A stretch of DNA of 64,000 nt, taken from the NCBI RefSeq assembly GCF_008710095.1, contig NZ_VYKJ01000001.1:1-64000 (forward strand), given 5' to 3'. This stretch comes from Affinibrenneria salicis. Lineage in GTDB: Bacteria > Pseudomonadota > Gammaproteobacteria > Enterobacterales > Enterobacteriaceae. Under the pieces are notes generated by a model. It worked only from the letters and a program-made list of their open reading frames with translations, searched no databases and was not told the DNA's origin. The number at the start of each line of letters is the position of its first letter. Position 1 is the first letter of the stretch. The position numbers and the translations under genes were made by a program. Positions 19,228 through 27,862 of the stretch are shown piece after piece.

Positions 19228-19360
19228 TGCCGCCCTTATCAGCTGCCGGTCTGCCTCTTACTGGCCATATGCCGGTCCGCGCCATGTTCTCACGGCGCCC
19301 GTCAAGCGCAGGGACGGCGTCTGGCGCGAGCCGGGCCGCGCAGCAATAGAGGATAAAAAA

Positions 19361-19380
19361 TACTGGATAAGTATACAGCC
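19361..19380 (-). promoter_or_regulatory. LexA (SOS) box upstream of dinB
   Basis: The site has CTG at 19363-19365, ten AT-rich bases, and CAG at 19376-19378, flanked by TA on the left. It fits the enterobacterial LexA consensus (CTG-N10-CAG with an alternating TA core). dinB is a classic LexA target, though the box is 134 bases from the start codon, implying a fairly long leader. No other gene is well placed to use it. Confidence 0.75.
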
Positions 19381-19776
19381 AAAAGAACAAATCTCAAGAT
19401 CGAACGACGCGCCGCGCCGCGTTCTTTCATCCGGCCCGATGTTCAGGGCGGATAAGGCGAGACGGAATCCGGCCAGACGCGCGCTCTGTTCAGCGGCTTC
19501 GCGCCGCGATTAACCCTTATTTTTTTCGGATAATGAGAATAAAATCATCCTGCAGGGATAGCTCGTTAGCCTCCCCTGCGCCCCACCGTTTTTTAAGTTT
19601 TGACATAGCGCGCGACTTTCCTTAGATTCGTAGCGCCTGTACGCCTCATTCTGCTCTGTCAGACAGATTGATTCTGACGGATGCCGGGGGACGGATGCCC
19701 GCGAATCTGCACGAGAAATGAAATCCGCGCTCCCCGCAGCAAGAATGGATATCAAACTGTTAACGGACTAACCCTG
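19381..19776. other. Region between dinB and vgrG
   Basis: About 400 bases lie upstream of vgrG and behind the dinB promoter. I see no gene. Several short inverted GC-rich stretches occur (19420-19510). This is a likely junction of the T6SS cargo insertion, since dinB is usually next to nqrM in related genomes. A vgrG promoter is expected but not clearly visible. Confidence 0.35.
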
Positions 19777-21744
19777 ATGAACAATCGTATCACCGCATAC
19801 CTTCCGATGGAGGGCTTGCTATTCTGGAAGCTATCCGGCCGGGAAGCCCTGTCCGAATCCTTTGAATTGAAAGTCACCCTGCTGAGCCGCGATGCCCGCA
19901 TCGATCGCCACGCCCTGCTCGGCCAGCCGCTGACGCTGTCCATCCCGCTGCAGACCCTCTCTGGATTCGCCCTGCTGGCGTCGGATCAAAGCCTCAGTTC
20001 TCAACGCTACCTCAACGGCAAAATCACCCGCATGGCGGTCAAGAGCCAGGAATTGGGCGGCATGCGCTATGCCGTGTACGAGTTGACCATCGAACCCGAC
20101 CTGTGGCCGATGAAGCGCGATCGCGACCTGCGCATCTTCCAGAACCAGACGGTGCCGCAGATCGTGCATACCCTGCTGAGCGAATATCAGGTCGAGGTAG
20201 AGGATCTGCTGGCCGGCAGCTATCGGGTATGGGAATACTGCGTACAGTATCAGGAGAGCAGCTTCGACTTTATCAGCCGTCTGATGGAACTGGAGGGGAT
20301 TTACTACTACTTCCGCCACGAACAGGACCGGCACGTAATGGTGCTGATGGACGCGGCTCAGCAGCATCAGCCCTTCGGCGGTTATGAAAGCATTCCCTAT
20401 CACGTGACGCCCTCCGGCGGCAGCACCAGCGAAGAAGGGATTGGCCAGTGGGCTCTGGAGGATCAGGTCACGCCGGGCATCTACAGTCTGGACGATTACG
20501 ACTTCCGCAAACCCAACGCCTGGCTGTTTCAGGCGCGGCAGAATCCGGCCTCGCCGGCGCCCGGTCAGATTGACGTCTATGACTGGCCGGGACGTTTTAC
20601 CGAACACGATCACGGCGAGTTTTACGCACGCATCCGCCAGCAGGTGTGGCAGGTGCAGCACCGCCAGATCAGCGCGACCGGCACCGCGATCGGCATTGCG
20701 CCAGGCTATACCTTCACCCTGCGCAACGCGCCGTTCCTCAGCGACAACGGCGAATATCTGACCATCGCGGCGGAATATGATTTTGAGGAAAACCGCTACG
20801 CCAGCGGCAGCGACGGCAGCACCAGGCACCGCATCAACTTTCGCGTTCTGCCGTCCGATGTGACGTTCCGCGCGGAACCGCGCACGCCGTGGCCGAAGAC
20901 CAACGGTCCGCAGACGGCGAAAGTGGTCGGCCCGCATGGGCAATCCATCTGGACCGATAAATACGGCCGCATCAAGCTGAAATTCCACTGGGACCGGATG
21001 GCGAAGGGCGACGACACCAGCTCCTGCTGGGTACGCGTCTCCAGCGCCTGGGCCGGTCAGGGCTTCGGCGGCGTGCAGATCCCGCGCGTCGGCGACGAAG
21101 TGGTGGTGGACTTTATCAATGGCGATCCGGATCGCCCCATCATCACCGGCCGGGTGTACAACGAGGCCAGCATGCCGCCGTGGCCGCTGCCGGCCGCCGC
21201 CACCCAGATGGGCTTCATGAGCCGCTCCAAAGACGGCACGCCGGATAACGCCAACGCCCTGCGCTTCGAGGACAAAGCCGGTCAGGAGCAGGTATGGATC
21301 CAGGCCGAACGCGATCTGGACACCATCGTTAAAAACGACGCCACCCATATTGTCGGCGGTTCGCAAACGGTGTGCGTTAATCAGGACTACAGCGGCGCCG
21401 TGTTGGGCGCCTACAAAAAACAGATCCAGATGAATCGTAATGATCTGGTCGGCGGCGAATATGAACAGAGAACCCAGGGAAAGATTAAATTATCTTCCGC
21501 CAGCGGCATCCAGCTGTTCAGCGGCAAAAGCAGCGTGGATATCGACGCGAACGGCACGATAACCATCCAGTGCGAAAACATCATCATTAACGCTAAATCC
21601 ACCGGGCAAATCAATACCGGCGGCACGCTTGATTTAAATATCAATAAGGTCTCTCAATCCGCCGCCCCCACCCCAACGCCGGAGCAAATTATCGCTGAGG
21701 TCAACGAGGCATTTGGCAAAGACCAGGGAGAGAGTCAGTCATGA
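19777..21744 (+). CDS. vgrG: Type VI secretion tip protein VgrG
   Basis: VgrG (655 aa) forms the trimeric spike at the tip of the type VI secretion tube. The N-terminal gp27-like part (MNNRITAYLPMEGLLFWKLSGREALSESFELKV) has the usual ESSFDFISRLMELEGIYYYFRHE motif. The gp5-like OB-fold follows with the hallmark DKYGRIKLKFHWDR and SSCWVRVSSAWAGQGFGGVQIPRVGDEVVVDFINGDPDRPIITGRVYN, then beta-helix repeats and a short Thr/Pro-rich tail. No catalytic extension is seen, so it is a structural VgrG that carries a separate cargo. I chose the ATG at 19777. It overlaps the next gene by four bases. Confidence 0.94.
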   Translation: MNNRITAYLPMEGLLFWKLSGREALSESFELKVTLLSRDARIDRHALLGQPLTLSIPLQTLSGFALLASDQSLSSQRYLNGKITRMAVKSQELGGMRYAVYELTIEPDLWPMKRDRDLRIFQNQTVPQIVHTLLSEYQVEVEDLLAGSYRVWEYCVQYQESSFDFISRLMELEGIYYYFRHEQDRHVMVLMDAAQQHQPFGGYESIPYHVTPSGGSTSEEGIGQWALEDQVTPGIYSLDDYDFRKPNAWLFQARQNPASPAPGQIDVYDWPGRFTEHDHGEFYARIRQQVWQVQHRQISATGTAIGIAPGYTFTLRNAPFLSDNGEYLTIAAEYDFEENRYASGSDGSTRHRINFRVLPSDVTFRAEPRTPWPKTNGPQTAKVVGPHGQSIWTDKYGRIKLKFHWDRMAKGDDTSSCWVRVSSAWAGQGFGGVQIPRVGDEVVVDFINGDPDRPIITGRVYNEASMPPWPLPAAATQMGFMSRSKDGTPDNANALRFEDKAGQEQVWIQAERDLDTIVKNDATHIVGGSQTVCVNQDYSGAVLGAYKKQIQMNRNDLVGGEYEQRTQGKIKLSSASGIQLFSGKSSVDIDANGTITIQCENIIINAKSTGQINTGGTLDLNINKVSQSAAPTPTPEQIIAEVNEAFGKDQGESQS

Positions 21745-22175
21745 ATCAGCAAACGGAATATATCCTGTCCGAAGGGCGCCTGACGTTACCGGAAGCGGTG
21801 CAGGATCAGAGCGTCACCATCCTCAAACTGCCGCACGCCGGAGCATCGCTGGTCATCACCCGCGCCTGGGACGTGCCGGCCGGCCAGGAGGAGCAGTATC
21901 TGCGTCAGCAACTGGTGAAAGTAAAACGCGATATGAGGAAATTCATTGCGCAGGACCCCCTGGACGCCCAACTGGGCGAACTGCCGGCGCGCGAGGTGGA
22001 CTTTCGCTTTGAAAACCAAAGCGTGCAGATATATCAGAAACTGCTGGTGACGCGTCTCGACGGCCATCTGCTGGCGATGGCGCTAAGCCGCTGCGCGCCA
22101 TTTGACGAGGCCGCGCTGGCGCTCTGGCAGTCGATTAAAACCGGCTTTGCGGCGCATCCGCCCAAAGACGCGTAA
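21741..22175 (+). CDS. EagR-type T6SS effector chaperone (DUF1795/DcrB-like)
   Basis: A 144-aa DUF1795 protein. Proteins of this family encoded between vgrG and rhs act as EagR/EagT chaperones: they shield the N-terminal transmembrane segments of an Rhs effector and load it onto VgrG. The sequence YILSEGRLTLPEAVQDQSVTIL and LVITRAWDVPAGQEEQYLRQQL is characteristic. Its start overlaps the vgrG stop (ATGA). The Rhs effector it should serve has lost its N-terminal region, so this chaperone may have no client left at this locus. Confidence 0.85.
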   Translation: MNQQTEYILSEGRLTLPEAVQDQSVTILKLPHAGASLVITRAWDVPAGQEEQYLRQQLVKVKRDMRKFIAQDPLDAQLGELPAREVDFRFENQSVQIYQKLLVTRLDGHLLAMALSRCAPFDEAALALWQSIKTGFAAHPPKDA

Positions 22176-22192
22176 CCCGTGGCCGCAGACCT

Positions 22193-23036
22193 GACCGCCG
22201 CGTCGGCGGCCCGCGGGTGCCGGCGCGGCCGGTGAGTCCCGACGGACTGGCTGGTGCAGCAAATACTGACCGACGGCGACGCCGCGCCGGCGGACAAATA
22301 CGGCGGCGCATGTGGGGCTACAACGCAGCCGGCAGTCTGACGCAGGGTATCTCCGGCCGCCAGGCGGAGCGTTTTTACCACGACGCGGCGGGCAACCGCA
22401 CGGACTCGCCGGATGCGACGGCGTGGCGCGGCCTGCTGCAGCGTCTGGGGCGAAACAGAATATAAAAGCCGGCCCGGCCGGCTGAACGGCCGGCGAAATC
22501 TGCGTTTTCAGGGGCAGTGGCTTGAGCGGGAAACCGTCCTGCATTACAACCTGTACAGGTATTACGACCCGCAGTGCGGGCGGTTTACTCAGGCGAAGCC
22601 GATTGGGCTGGCGAGTGAGTTGAATCAGTATGTTTACGTTCCAAACCTGCTTAGCTGGATAGCGCCCTTAGGCCTTGCTGGTTGTAATATCAATCGCGCA
22701 GTTAAAGATGCTCAATCCGGGAAGGATGTGACTGTTAGTTCTTTCAAAGAGGCTGATCAGATCATCATATGGTGCACGTTCTGACTTTCAAAAATTTGCT
22801 GGCTCGGGAAATAACCCGCCAGTAAAAACATCTCGTCAGAAGAAAAAGTTAAATGACTATCTTCTGAAAAGGGGAATGCTGCGGTTTATCATAAAGGTTA
22901 TCAGTTTAATAAAGATGGTACTTTTGCGGGTCATGAAGCGTTCCCCGATGGTCTCCCCCATAGAACCATCCCCCATATCAACGTTTCGCCCCCAGGCGGA
23001 AGCAAGGTTACTATTTATACAGGCGGCAATTTATGA
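22193..23036 (+). pseudogene. rhs: Rhs effector remnant: core end plus C-terminal toxin, frameshifted
   Basis: Pieces of an Rhs protein are read in more than one frame. 22217-22465 has the YD-repeat-like GYNAAGSLTQGISGRQAERFYHDAAGNRTDS. 22470-22784 has the core terminus LYRYYDPQCGRFTQAKPIGLASELNQYVYVPN and LSWIAPLGLAG. After that junction comes a variable toxin tail: NINRAVKDAQSGKDVTVSSFKEADQII, then (frame shifted by one near 22770) ARSDFQKFAGSGNNPPVKTSRQ, then (shifted back at the A/G run near 22867) GNAAVYHKGYQF and PHINVSPPGGSKVTIYTGG, ending at the TGA 23034-23036. Over 1000 residues of the core are missing. I do not recognise the toxin activity. Confidence 0.8.
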
Positions 23037-23326
23037 TTGATATTATTGAGTATATTGATAAAAAGAAAAAAGATCTAAGTCGTAATGGAGCATCTTTACA
23101 GGAGCTTCAGAAGCTGGATTTTTTAAAAAAGATCACTGTATTTATATCAACTCATCAGTTTGATAACAATATAGACAGCATAATTCAAATTGCGGATGAA
23201 AACACCGGATATTCGGAATATAGGATTATGAACGACTATGAATCAGACAATAAAAACCTGTGGGTAGAATATGACAATGGAAATATCACACTGACTCCCG
23301 GCGATATATTGATAAAACTGCAGTGA
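23033..23326 (+). CDS. Putative immunity protein for the Rhs toxin tail
   Basis: A 97-aa acidic protein (MIDIIEYIDKKKKDLSRNGAS) that I do not recognise. Its ATG overlaps the rhs toxin stop by four bases (ATGA), the standard coupling of toxin and immunity genes. It has low GC like many immunity genes, no signal peptide and no membrane segment, so a cytosolic inhibitor of a nuclease-like or other cytosolic toxin is plausible. The role is inferred only from position, size and acidity. Its frame is intact although the effector is broken. Confidence 0.6.
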   Translation: MIDIIEYIDKKKKDLSRNGASLQELQKLDFLKKITVFISTHQFDNNIDSIIQIADENTGYSEYRIMNDYESDNKNLWVEYDNGNITLTPGDILIKLQ

Positions 23327-23699
23327 TTTCGTTTCAATTATATAACCGATCGGAAAGATAGAAATCCCCCCGTTTTTTTATTATCTATACTCTACATAAT
23401 TCGAGTGCAGGAAAGCGGCAAGAGAGCGGCTCCCGATGAGCGGACTCAAGTCAGTGATTCGGAGGAGAGAACCTAAATAGCTATATGGACACCGACCCAG
23501 TGCAAGCACGGGCAGCTCTTTTTCTGACAAAAGTAGTCACACACATATATCCGGCTTCGTGAGCCCTGATGAACATCCGTACTCTCTGGCCTCATTATCG
23601 CAATGGCCTGATATGACCGGGTTATTTGCCAGATTTACAGAGAGCCGGTTCTACCTGTCAGTACATCAATGCTTTAGACTTCTTATAAATCAGACTGTT
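23327..23699. other. Degenerate spacer between immunity gene and IS110 remnant
   Basis: No gene is seen. It contains a truncated reverse copy of the dispersed repeat (23386-23468), listed separately. The rest has short AT-rich stretches and may hold the worn end of the neighbouring IS110 element. Confidence 0.4.
23386..23468 (-). repeat. Dispersed ATACCC-type repeat, truncated reverse copy (copy C)
   Basis: Reads TATACTCTACATAATTCGAG, then GTGCAGGAAAGCGGCAAGAG and GTCAGTGATTCGG. This is the complement of the CTTGCCGCCTTCCTGCAACTCGAATTATTT end found in the other copies. The opposite end with CTTCAGGCTGCAGG is missing, so the copy is cut short. Confidence 0.65.
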
Positions 23700-24180
23700 A
23701 CCTGAAAATATAATCCGTTCTCTGGTTTACCAGAGCCCAGGCCACCCGGGCATTTTCGTTCGCCAGCGCCACAACGGCCTTATTTTTACCCCACTCCGGG
23801 TAATAATACCCTTCAGCCACCTCTGGAAGGCGTTACAACGCTCATCCGGGAGGTTAACCTTACGATAAAACCACGGAGCGGGCACCATGGATAAGCAAGC
23901 CGCGCAGATAACCATCGCCACGCTTCGTTATTCCCAGGCGTCTGGTTTTAGCGCCGCTGCTGTGCTCACCGGGCACTCATCCCGGATAACGGGAAAAATG
24001 CCGGCCATTATTAAAATCCCTGCAGTCACCCAGCGCTATAGTCAGTGCCAATGCGCCCGGTGGCCCGATACCCGGAATATTTTCCGGCCGGAGTGTATCT
24101 TCGTTTTGTGCACTCATCTGCTTCAGGCGTGCATCGAGCGTTTTAATGCGTTGCTGATAGTCCTGAGGTTCCAGCGACAT
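23700..24180 (-). pseudogene. IS110/IS1111-family transposase remnant
   Basis: The minus strand carries pieces of an IS110-type transposase in several frames. MSLEPQDYQQRIKTLDARLKQMSAQNEDTLR is followed by the conserved GIGPPGALALTIALGDCRDFNNGRHF (24180-23977). Beyond a frameshift, GDGYLRGLLIHGARSVVL and, after stops, NKAVVALANENARVAWALVNQR complete the C-terminal transposase_20 domain. Frameshifts and stops make it inactive, and the N-terminal RuvC-like domain is absent. It lies right beside the decayed rhs genes and may have helped break up the module. Confidence 0.8.
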
Positions 24181-24470
24181 CTCCTGGGCTACGCACGAAA
24201 AATAGAGTCAGAAAAACACCTGACAGGTAAGATATTCACGCAGCGACTTGAGCGGCATAATCTTCATTTCCGAATTCATCTTAAACGTCTGGCAGGGAAA
24301 ATAACCTGCTTTCCCGTTCATTTGAAATACATGGAAAAGTCATCGGCGCTTAAATTGAAAAACATCATGACAACCTGTTTGACGTCATAACCACAAAAAA
24401 GCGACGCTACCGATGTCGAACGTATCATTGCGCATATGTTTATCAACAGATAAAGCGGTTCCCCACAATA
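24181..24470. other. Spacer between IS110 remnant and DUF4291 gene
   Basis: About 290 bases of mixed composition with no gene. Its AT-richness matches the IS/rhs remnant side rather than the nqr side, so the foreign segment may extend to here. Confidence 0.3.
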
Positions 24471-25052
24471 TCAATACACCCTTTCTTCCGGCAGCAACGC
24501 CGTCGCCTCAACGACCCGCCCGCTGCCGATCAACGCGTGGATATCGAAAGCACGCTCGCTAATATCGGAAATATTCACGATCCATTTACTGACGTAATCA
24601 GCTACGGCTTCATTGCGCAACCCGATTTGAATCGTTCGGTAAGGCAGTTTATTCAGGTGGATATCTCTTTCCGGATCCCACTGGATCACCACGTTAGCCT
24701 GCTGTATTTTCTTTTTCCACTCGTCGGCGTCTTCAGCCGCGCCAGGGGCGGCGTGATGGCTGATGACGCCCTGACCGACGATTTGCTTAAATCCTTCATG
24801 AGTAAGATCGACAGCCAGAATCCTGTGTTGTCCGGGATCTTTCATTCCCCAGCCGGCACGATACATCATCCATAAAAACGACGGCTTTATCCATGTCATC
24901 CTGGTCATACTGAACGGCGGCGAGACGAAGGTTCCATGGGCAAGCGCGCTGTCGGCGATCGCATCGGAATAGGCCTGATAGACCCGGATAAAATCTTTGG
25001 TATAAAAGGCCCGAATCTGCCGTTCTGGCGTTAATCTACTACTGACTGGCAT
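24471..25052 (-). CDS. DUF4291 family protein
   Basis: A 193-aa protein of the DUF4291 family, with the typical start RQIRAFYTKDFIRVYQAYSDAIADSAL and the very conserved FSMTRMTWIKPSFLWMMYRAGWGMKD. A central VIQWDPERDIHLNKLPYRTIQIGLRNEAVADYV segment completes the family pattern. The family is widespread in bacteria and fungi and has no settled biochemical function that I know of. GAGGAAG precedes the ATG. It sits alone between the T6SS remnant and the nqr operon. Confidence 0.85.
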   Translation of the reverse strand: MPVSSRLTPERQIRAFYTKDFIRVYQAYSDAIADSALAHGTFVSPPFSMTRMTWIKPSFLWMMYRAGWGMKDPGQHRILAVDLTHEGFKQIVGQGVISHHAAPGAAEDADEWKKKIQQANVVIQWDPERDIHLNKLPYRTIQIGLRNEAVADYVSKWIVNISDISERAFDIHALIGSGRVVEATALLPEERVY

Positions 25053-25098
25053 TATTTCTTCCTCTGTATTCCTGCTGCGGGTTGCCGATGCTCGGGCT

Positions 25099-25227
25099 TT
25101 ATCCCGGTCATACCTCAGGCTGCAGGTGCGTGGGCCGCCGACACTCGCCCGAATCGCTTATTCGCGTAAGCCCATCGGGATTCCTTCACTTGCCGCCCTG
25201 CCGCAACCCGAATTATTTAGCCTGTAT
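25099..25227. repeat. Dispersed ATACCC-type repeat, short form (copy B)
   Basis: About 129 bases between the DUF4291 gene and nqrM. It reads from TATCCCGGTCATACCTCAGG through CTGCAGGTGCGTGGGCCGCC, a central TCGCTTATTCGCGTAAGCCC, to CTTGCCGCCCTGCCGCAACC and GAATTATTTAG. It is the most typical short copy in the window and could fold into a long imperfect hairpin. Confidence 0.75.
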
Positions 25228-25339
25228 CGCCCGTTCATCCCTGGATTACCTCCATTCGCAGCCGCTCTGCCGCAGCGAATCATCCCGTGAAATAGAATAT
25301 ATAAATCAATGCGGTCAGGGCTACCGCTAAATCCCGGGT

Positions 25340-25570
25340 TTACAAAATACGCCGCTGCTGTTCCAGTTTACGCCGGCGGGCCGCGTCTTTCTCCAGCCGT
25401 TTCTTGCGTGCGTCGCACGGTTCCGGGCATTCGCACACCTTTTCCACGCCCAGCGCGCCAATACCGCCACAGCTGCCCTGCAGACTTTGACGTTTCACGA
25501 TGTAGCCAACCGACATACCGGCCACAATCAGCAGGAAAAAAACAAAAGAGGCGATAAAGACCGTGAGCAT
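25340..25570 (-). CDS. nqrM: Na+-NQR maturation protein NqrM
   Basis: NqrM (76 aa, formerly DUF539) is needed to assemble the Na+-translocating NADH:quinone reductase, probably by delivering iron to the NqrD/NqrE site. One N-terminal membrane helix (LTVFIASFVFFLLIVAGMSVGYIV) is followed by a short cysteine-rich part, GSCGGIGALGVEKVCECPEPC, with the four family cysteines. AGGAGG lies just before the ATG, which starts nine bases after apbE stops, so it is the last gene of the nqr operon. It is retained although nqrE is missing. Confidence 0.93.
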   Translation of the reverse strand: MLTVFIASFVFFLLIVAGMSVGYIVKRQSLQGSCGGIGALGVEKVCECPEPCDARKKRLEKDAARRRKLEQQRRIL

Positions 25571-25579
25571 GGCTCCTCC

Positions 25580-26599
25580 TCAGGGCGTTCTTTGCAAATA
25601 GCGTTTGAAGGCGTCGGAATAACGTTCTGCGAAACCATCGTCGGTTTTAACGATCATGAACAGCGGAATATTCATCTGGTTAGCCAGCGCCAGCGCGCGC
25701 TCCGGGCCGAGTACGCCCAGGCTGGTGGAGAGACCATCCGCCGTCATGCAGCTGGGCGCCAGCACCGTAATCGACGCCAGCCGGTGGTTGACCGGCCGGC
25801 CGGTTGCCGGGTCGATGGTATGCGAATAACGCACGCCATCCTGTTCAAAATAGTTGCGGTAATCTCCGGAGGTAGCGACCGCCATATCGCCCGGCGCAAT
25901 GATCTCCTGCGCGCTCTGTTCAATGCCGGTCACCGGCTTTTCGATCGCAATACGCCACGGATGATCCTTGCCGTTATTGCCTTTGGTGCGCACCTCGCCG
26001 CCAATATCCACCATATAGCGCTCGATATTCAGCGACTGCAGATAGTCGGCCACCACGTCCACGCCATAGCCTTTGGCGATAGCGGAAAGATCGACATACA
26101 GCTCGGGAATATGCTTCACCAGCGCATTTTGTCTGACTTCCAGCTTGTCTATCCCGGTCCAGGCGCGACGCTTGTCCAGTTCGGCCTGATCCGGCACTCG
26201 CTCAGGGCGCCCTTCCGGCCCGAAGCCCCACAGGTTAACCAGCGGACCGACCGTAACGTCCAGCCCGCCGCCGGTCAGATGATTAATGCGGATCGCTTCG
26301 CGCACCACCAGCGCCGTGGCGGGCGATACGCCGAAAGGTTGATCGACCTCGCGGCTGTGATTAAAACGACTCAATTCCGACATCGGCCGATACGTGGACA
26401 TCTGATCGTTCACCTGCTCCAGCCGTTTATCTATTTCAGCCTGGATCGCCGCAGAGTCCGGGACGTGACTCTCGCTGACGTATTTCACCGAGTAGTAGGT
26501 CCCCATGGTTTTACCATCGAGGTTATTTTGCTGCGGCCCGCATCCGGTCAGCAACCCAACCAGAGTACCGACCAACAGCCCTTTCAATATCATCCTCAC
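25580..26599 (-). CDS. apbE: FAD:protein FMN transferase (lipoprotein)
   Basis: ApbE (339 aa) attaches FMN by phosphoester bond to threonines of NqrB and NqrC. A lipoprotein signal (LLVGTLVGLLTGC) anchors it outside the inner membrane. Conserved parts are GKTMGTYYSVKYV, LDVTVGPLVNLWGFGP, VDLSAIAKGYGVD, YMVDIGGEVRTKG and the Mg/FAD-site TSGDYRNYFEQDGVRYSHTIDPATGRPV. A GTG start with GGTGG upstream fits best; the ATG two codons on lacks spacing. It lies between nqrF and nqrM. Confidence 0.94.
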   Translation of the reverse strand: MRMILKGLLVGTLVGLLTGCGPQQNNLDGKTMGTYYSVKYVSESHVPDSAAIQAEIDKRLEQVNDQMSTYRPMSELSRFNHSREVDQPFGVSPATALVVREAIRINHLTGGGLDVTVGPLVNLWGFGPEGRPERVPDQAELDKRRAWTGIDKLEVRQNALVKHIPELYVDLSAIAKGYGVDVVADYLQSLNIERYMVDIGGEVRTKGNNGKDHPWRIAIEKPVTGIEQSAQEIIAPGDMAVATSGDYRNYFEQDGVRYSHTIDPATGRPVNHRLASITVLAPSCMTADGLSTSLGVLGPERALALANQMNIPLFMIVKTDDGFAERYSDAFKRYLQRTP

Positions 26600-26632
26600 G
26601 TGTTTTCCACCCTGCTTTTCATTCCGTCGTCG

Positions 26633-27856
26633 TCAGCCGCCAAAGTCATCCAGCATAATGTTGTCGCTTTCCACCCCGAGATCTTTCAGCATCTTAATCA
26701 CCGCGGCGTTCATCATCGGCGGGCCGCACATGTAATATTCGCAATCCTCCGGCGCCGGGTGGTTACGCAAGTAGTTCTCCAGCAATACGTTATGGATAAA
26801 ACCGGTATAGCCGGTCCAGTTATCCTCCGGCTGCGGATCGGACAGCGCGACGTGCCAGCGAAAGTTTTCGTTTTCGGCCTGCAGCTGGTTGAAGTCCTCT
26901 TCATAGAACATTTCGCGCAGCGAGCGAGCGCCGTACCAAAAGCTGATTTTACGCTTACTCTTCAGGCGCTTCAGTTGATCGAAAATATGGGAACGCATCG
27001 GCGCCATACCGGCCCCGCCGCCGATGAACACCATCTCCGCCTCGGTCTTTTTGGCGAAGAACTCGCCGAACGGCCCGGAAATCGTCACCTTATCGCCCGC
27101 TTTCAGCGACCAGATGTACGAAGACATAATGCCCGGCGGCACCTGCGGATTGTTCGGCGGCGGCGTAGCGATGCGCACGTTCAGCATAATGATGCCCTTT
27201 TCCTCCGGGTAGTTGGCCATGGAGTAGGCGCGCACCGTTGGTTCGCCGACCACCGATTGATAGCGAAACAGATTGAATTTATCCCAGTCGCCGCGGTATT
27301 CCGGCGGAATATCGAAGTCGGCGTAGGCCACCTCGTGCGGCGGCGCTTCGATCTGAATATAACCGCCGGCGCGGAAAGGAACGCTCTCGCCGTCCGGAAT
27401 CCGCAGCTTCAGCTCTTTAATAAAGGTCGCCTTGTTATCGTTGGAGATAACCTCGCATTCCCACTTTTTAACGCCGAAGATCTCTTCCGGCAGTTCCAGC
27501 TTCATATTCTGCTTTACGCTGACCTGGCAGGCCAGACGGCAACCATCTTTCGCTTCGCGTTTGGTCATGTGCGCCATCTCGGTCGGCAGCACTTCGCCGC
27601 CGCCCTGCAGCACCCGAACCCGGCACTGACCGCAGGAGCCGCCGCCGCCGCAGGCGGAAGAGACAAAGATGCCCTGACTGGAGAGCAGATTAAGCAGCTT
27701 GTCGCCGGCCGGCGCGGAAAAGGTCTTATCCGCCTCGTCGTTAATCTCCACCGTGATTTCGCCGGTATTCACCAGTCTGGAGCGGGCGAACAGAATCGTC
27801 AGCGCCAGCGCCAGAATAATGAGGGTAAACATCAGCACGCCTAAAACGATTTCCAT
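26633..27856 (-). CDS. nqrF: Na+-NQR subunit F (NADH dehydrogenase, FAD and 2Fe-2S)
   Basis: NqrF (407 aa, normal length) is the electron entry point of the pump. The N-terminal helix ([19 protein letters not shown]) is followed by a 2Fe-2S domain with [17 protein letters not shown] and a distant GCRLAC cysteine. The FAD domain has RAYSMANYP, and the NADH domain has [21 protein letters not shown] and [13 protein letters not shown]. It begins five bases after the nqrD stop, sharing the AAGGAG at the end of nqrD. In normal operons nqrE would lie between them. Confidence 0.96.
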   Translation of the reverse strand: MEIVLGVLMFTLIILALALTILFARSRLVNTGEITVEINDEADKTFSAPAGDKLLNLLSSQGIFVSSACGGGGSCGQCRVRVLQGGGEVLPTEMAHMTKREAKDGCRLACQVSVKQNMKLELPEEIFGVKKWECEVISNDNKATFIKELKLRIPDGESVPFRAGGYIQIEAPPHEVAYADFDIPPEYRGDWDKFNLFRYQSVVGEPTVRAYSMANYPEEKGIIMLNVRIATPPPNNPQVPPGIMSSYIWSLKAGDKVTISGPFGEFFAKKTEAEMVFIGGGAGMAPMRSHIFDQLKRLKSKRKISFWYGARSLREMFYEEDFNQLQAENENFRWHVALSDPQPEDNWTGYTGFIHNVLLENYLRNHPAPEDCEYYMCGPPMMNAAVIKMLKDLGVESDNIMLDDFGG

Positions 27857-27862
27857 TGGCGA

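Noticed and set aside
25487..27844. 785-codon plus-strand open frame opposite apbE and nqrF
   Set aside because: Antisense shadow of two clearly identified genes; the His/Arg-rich composition is typical of shadow frames.
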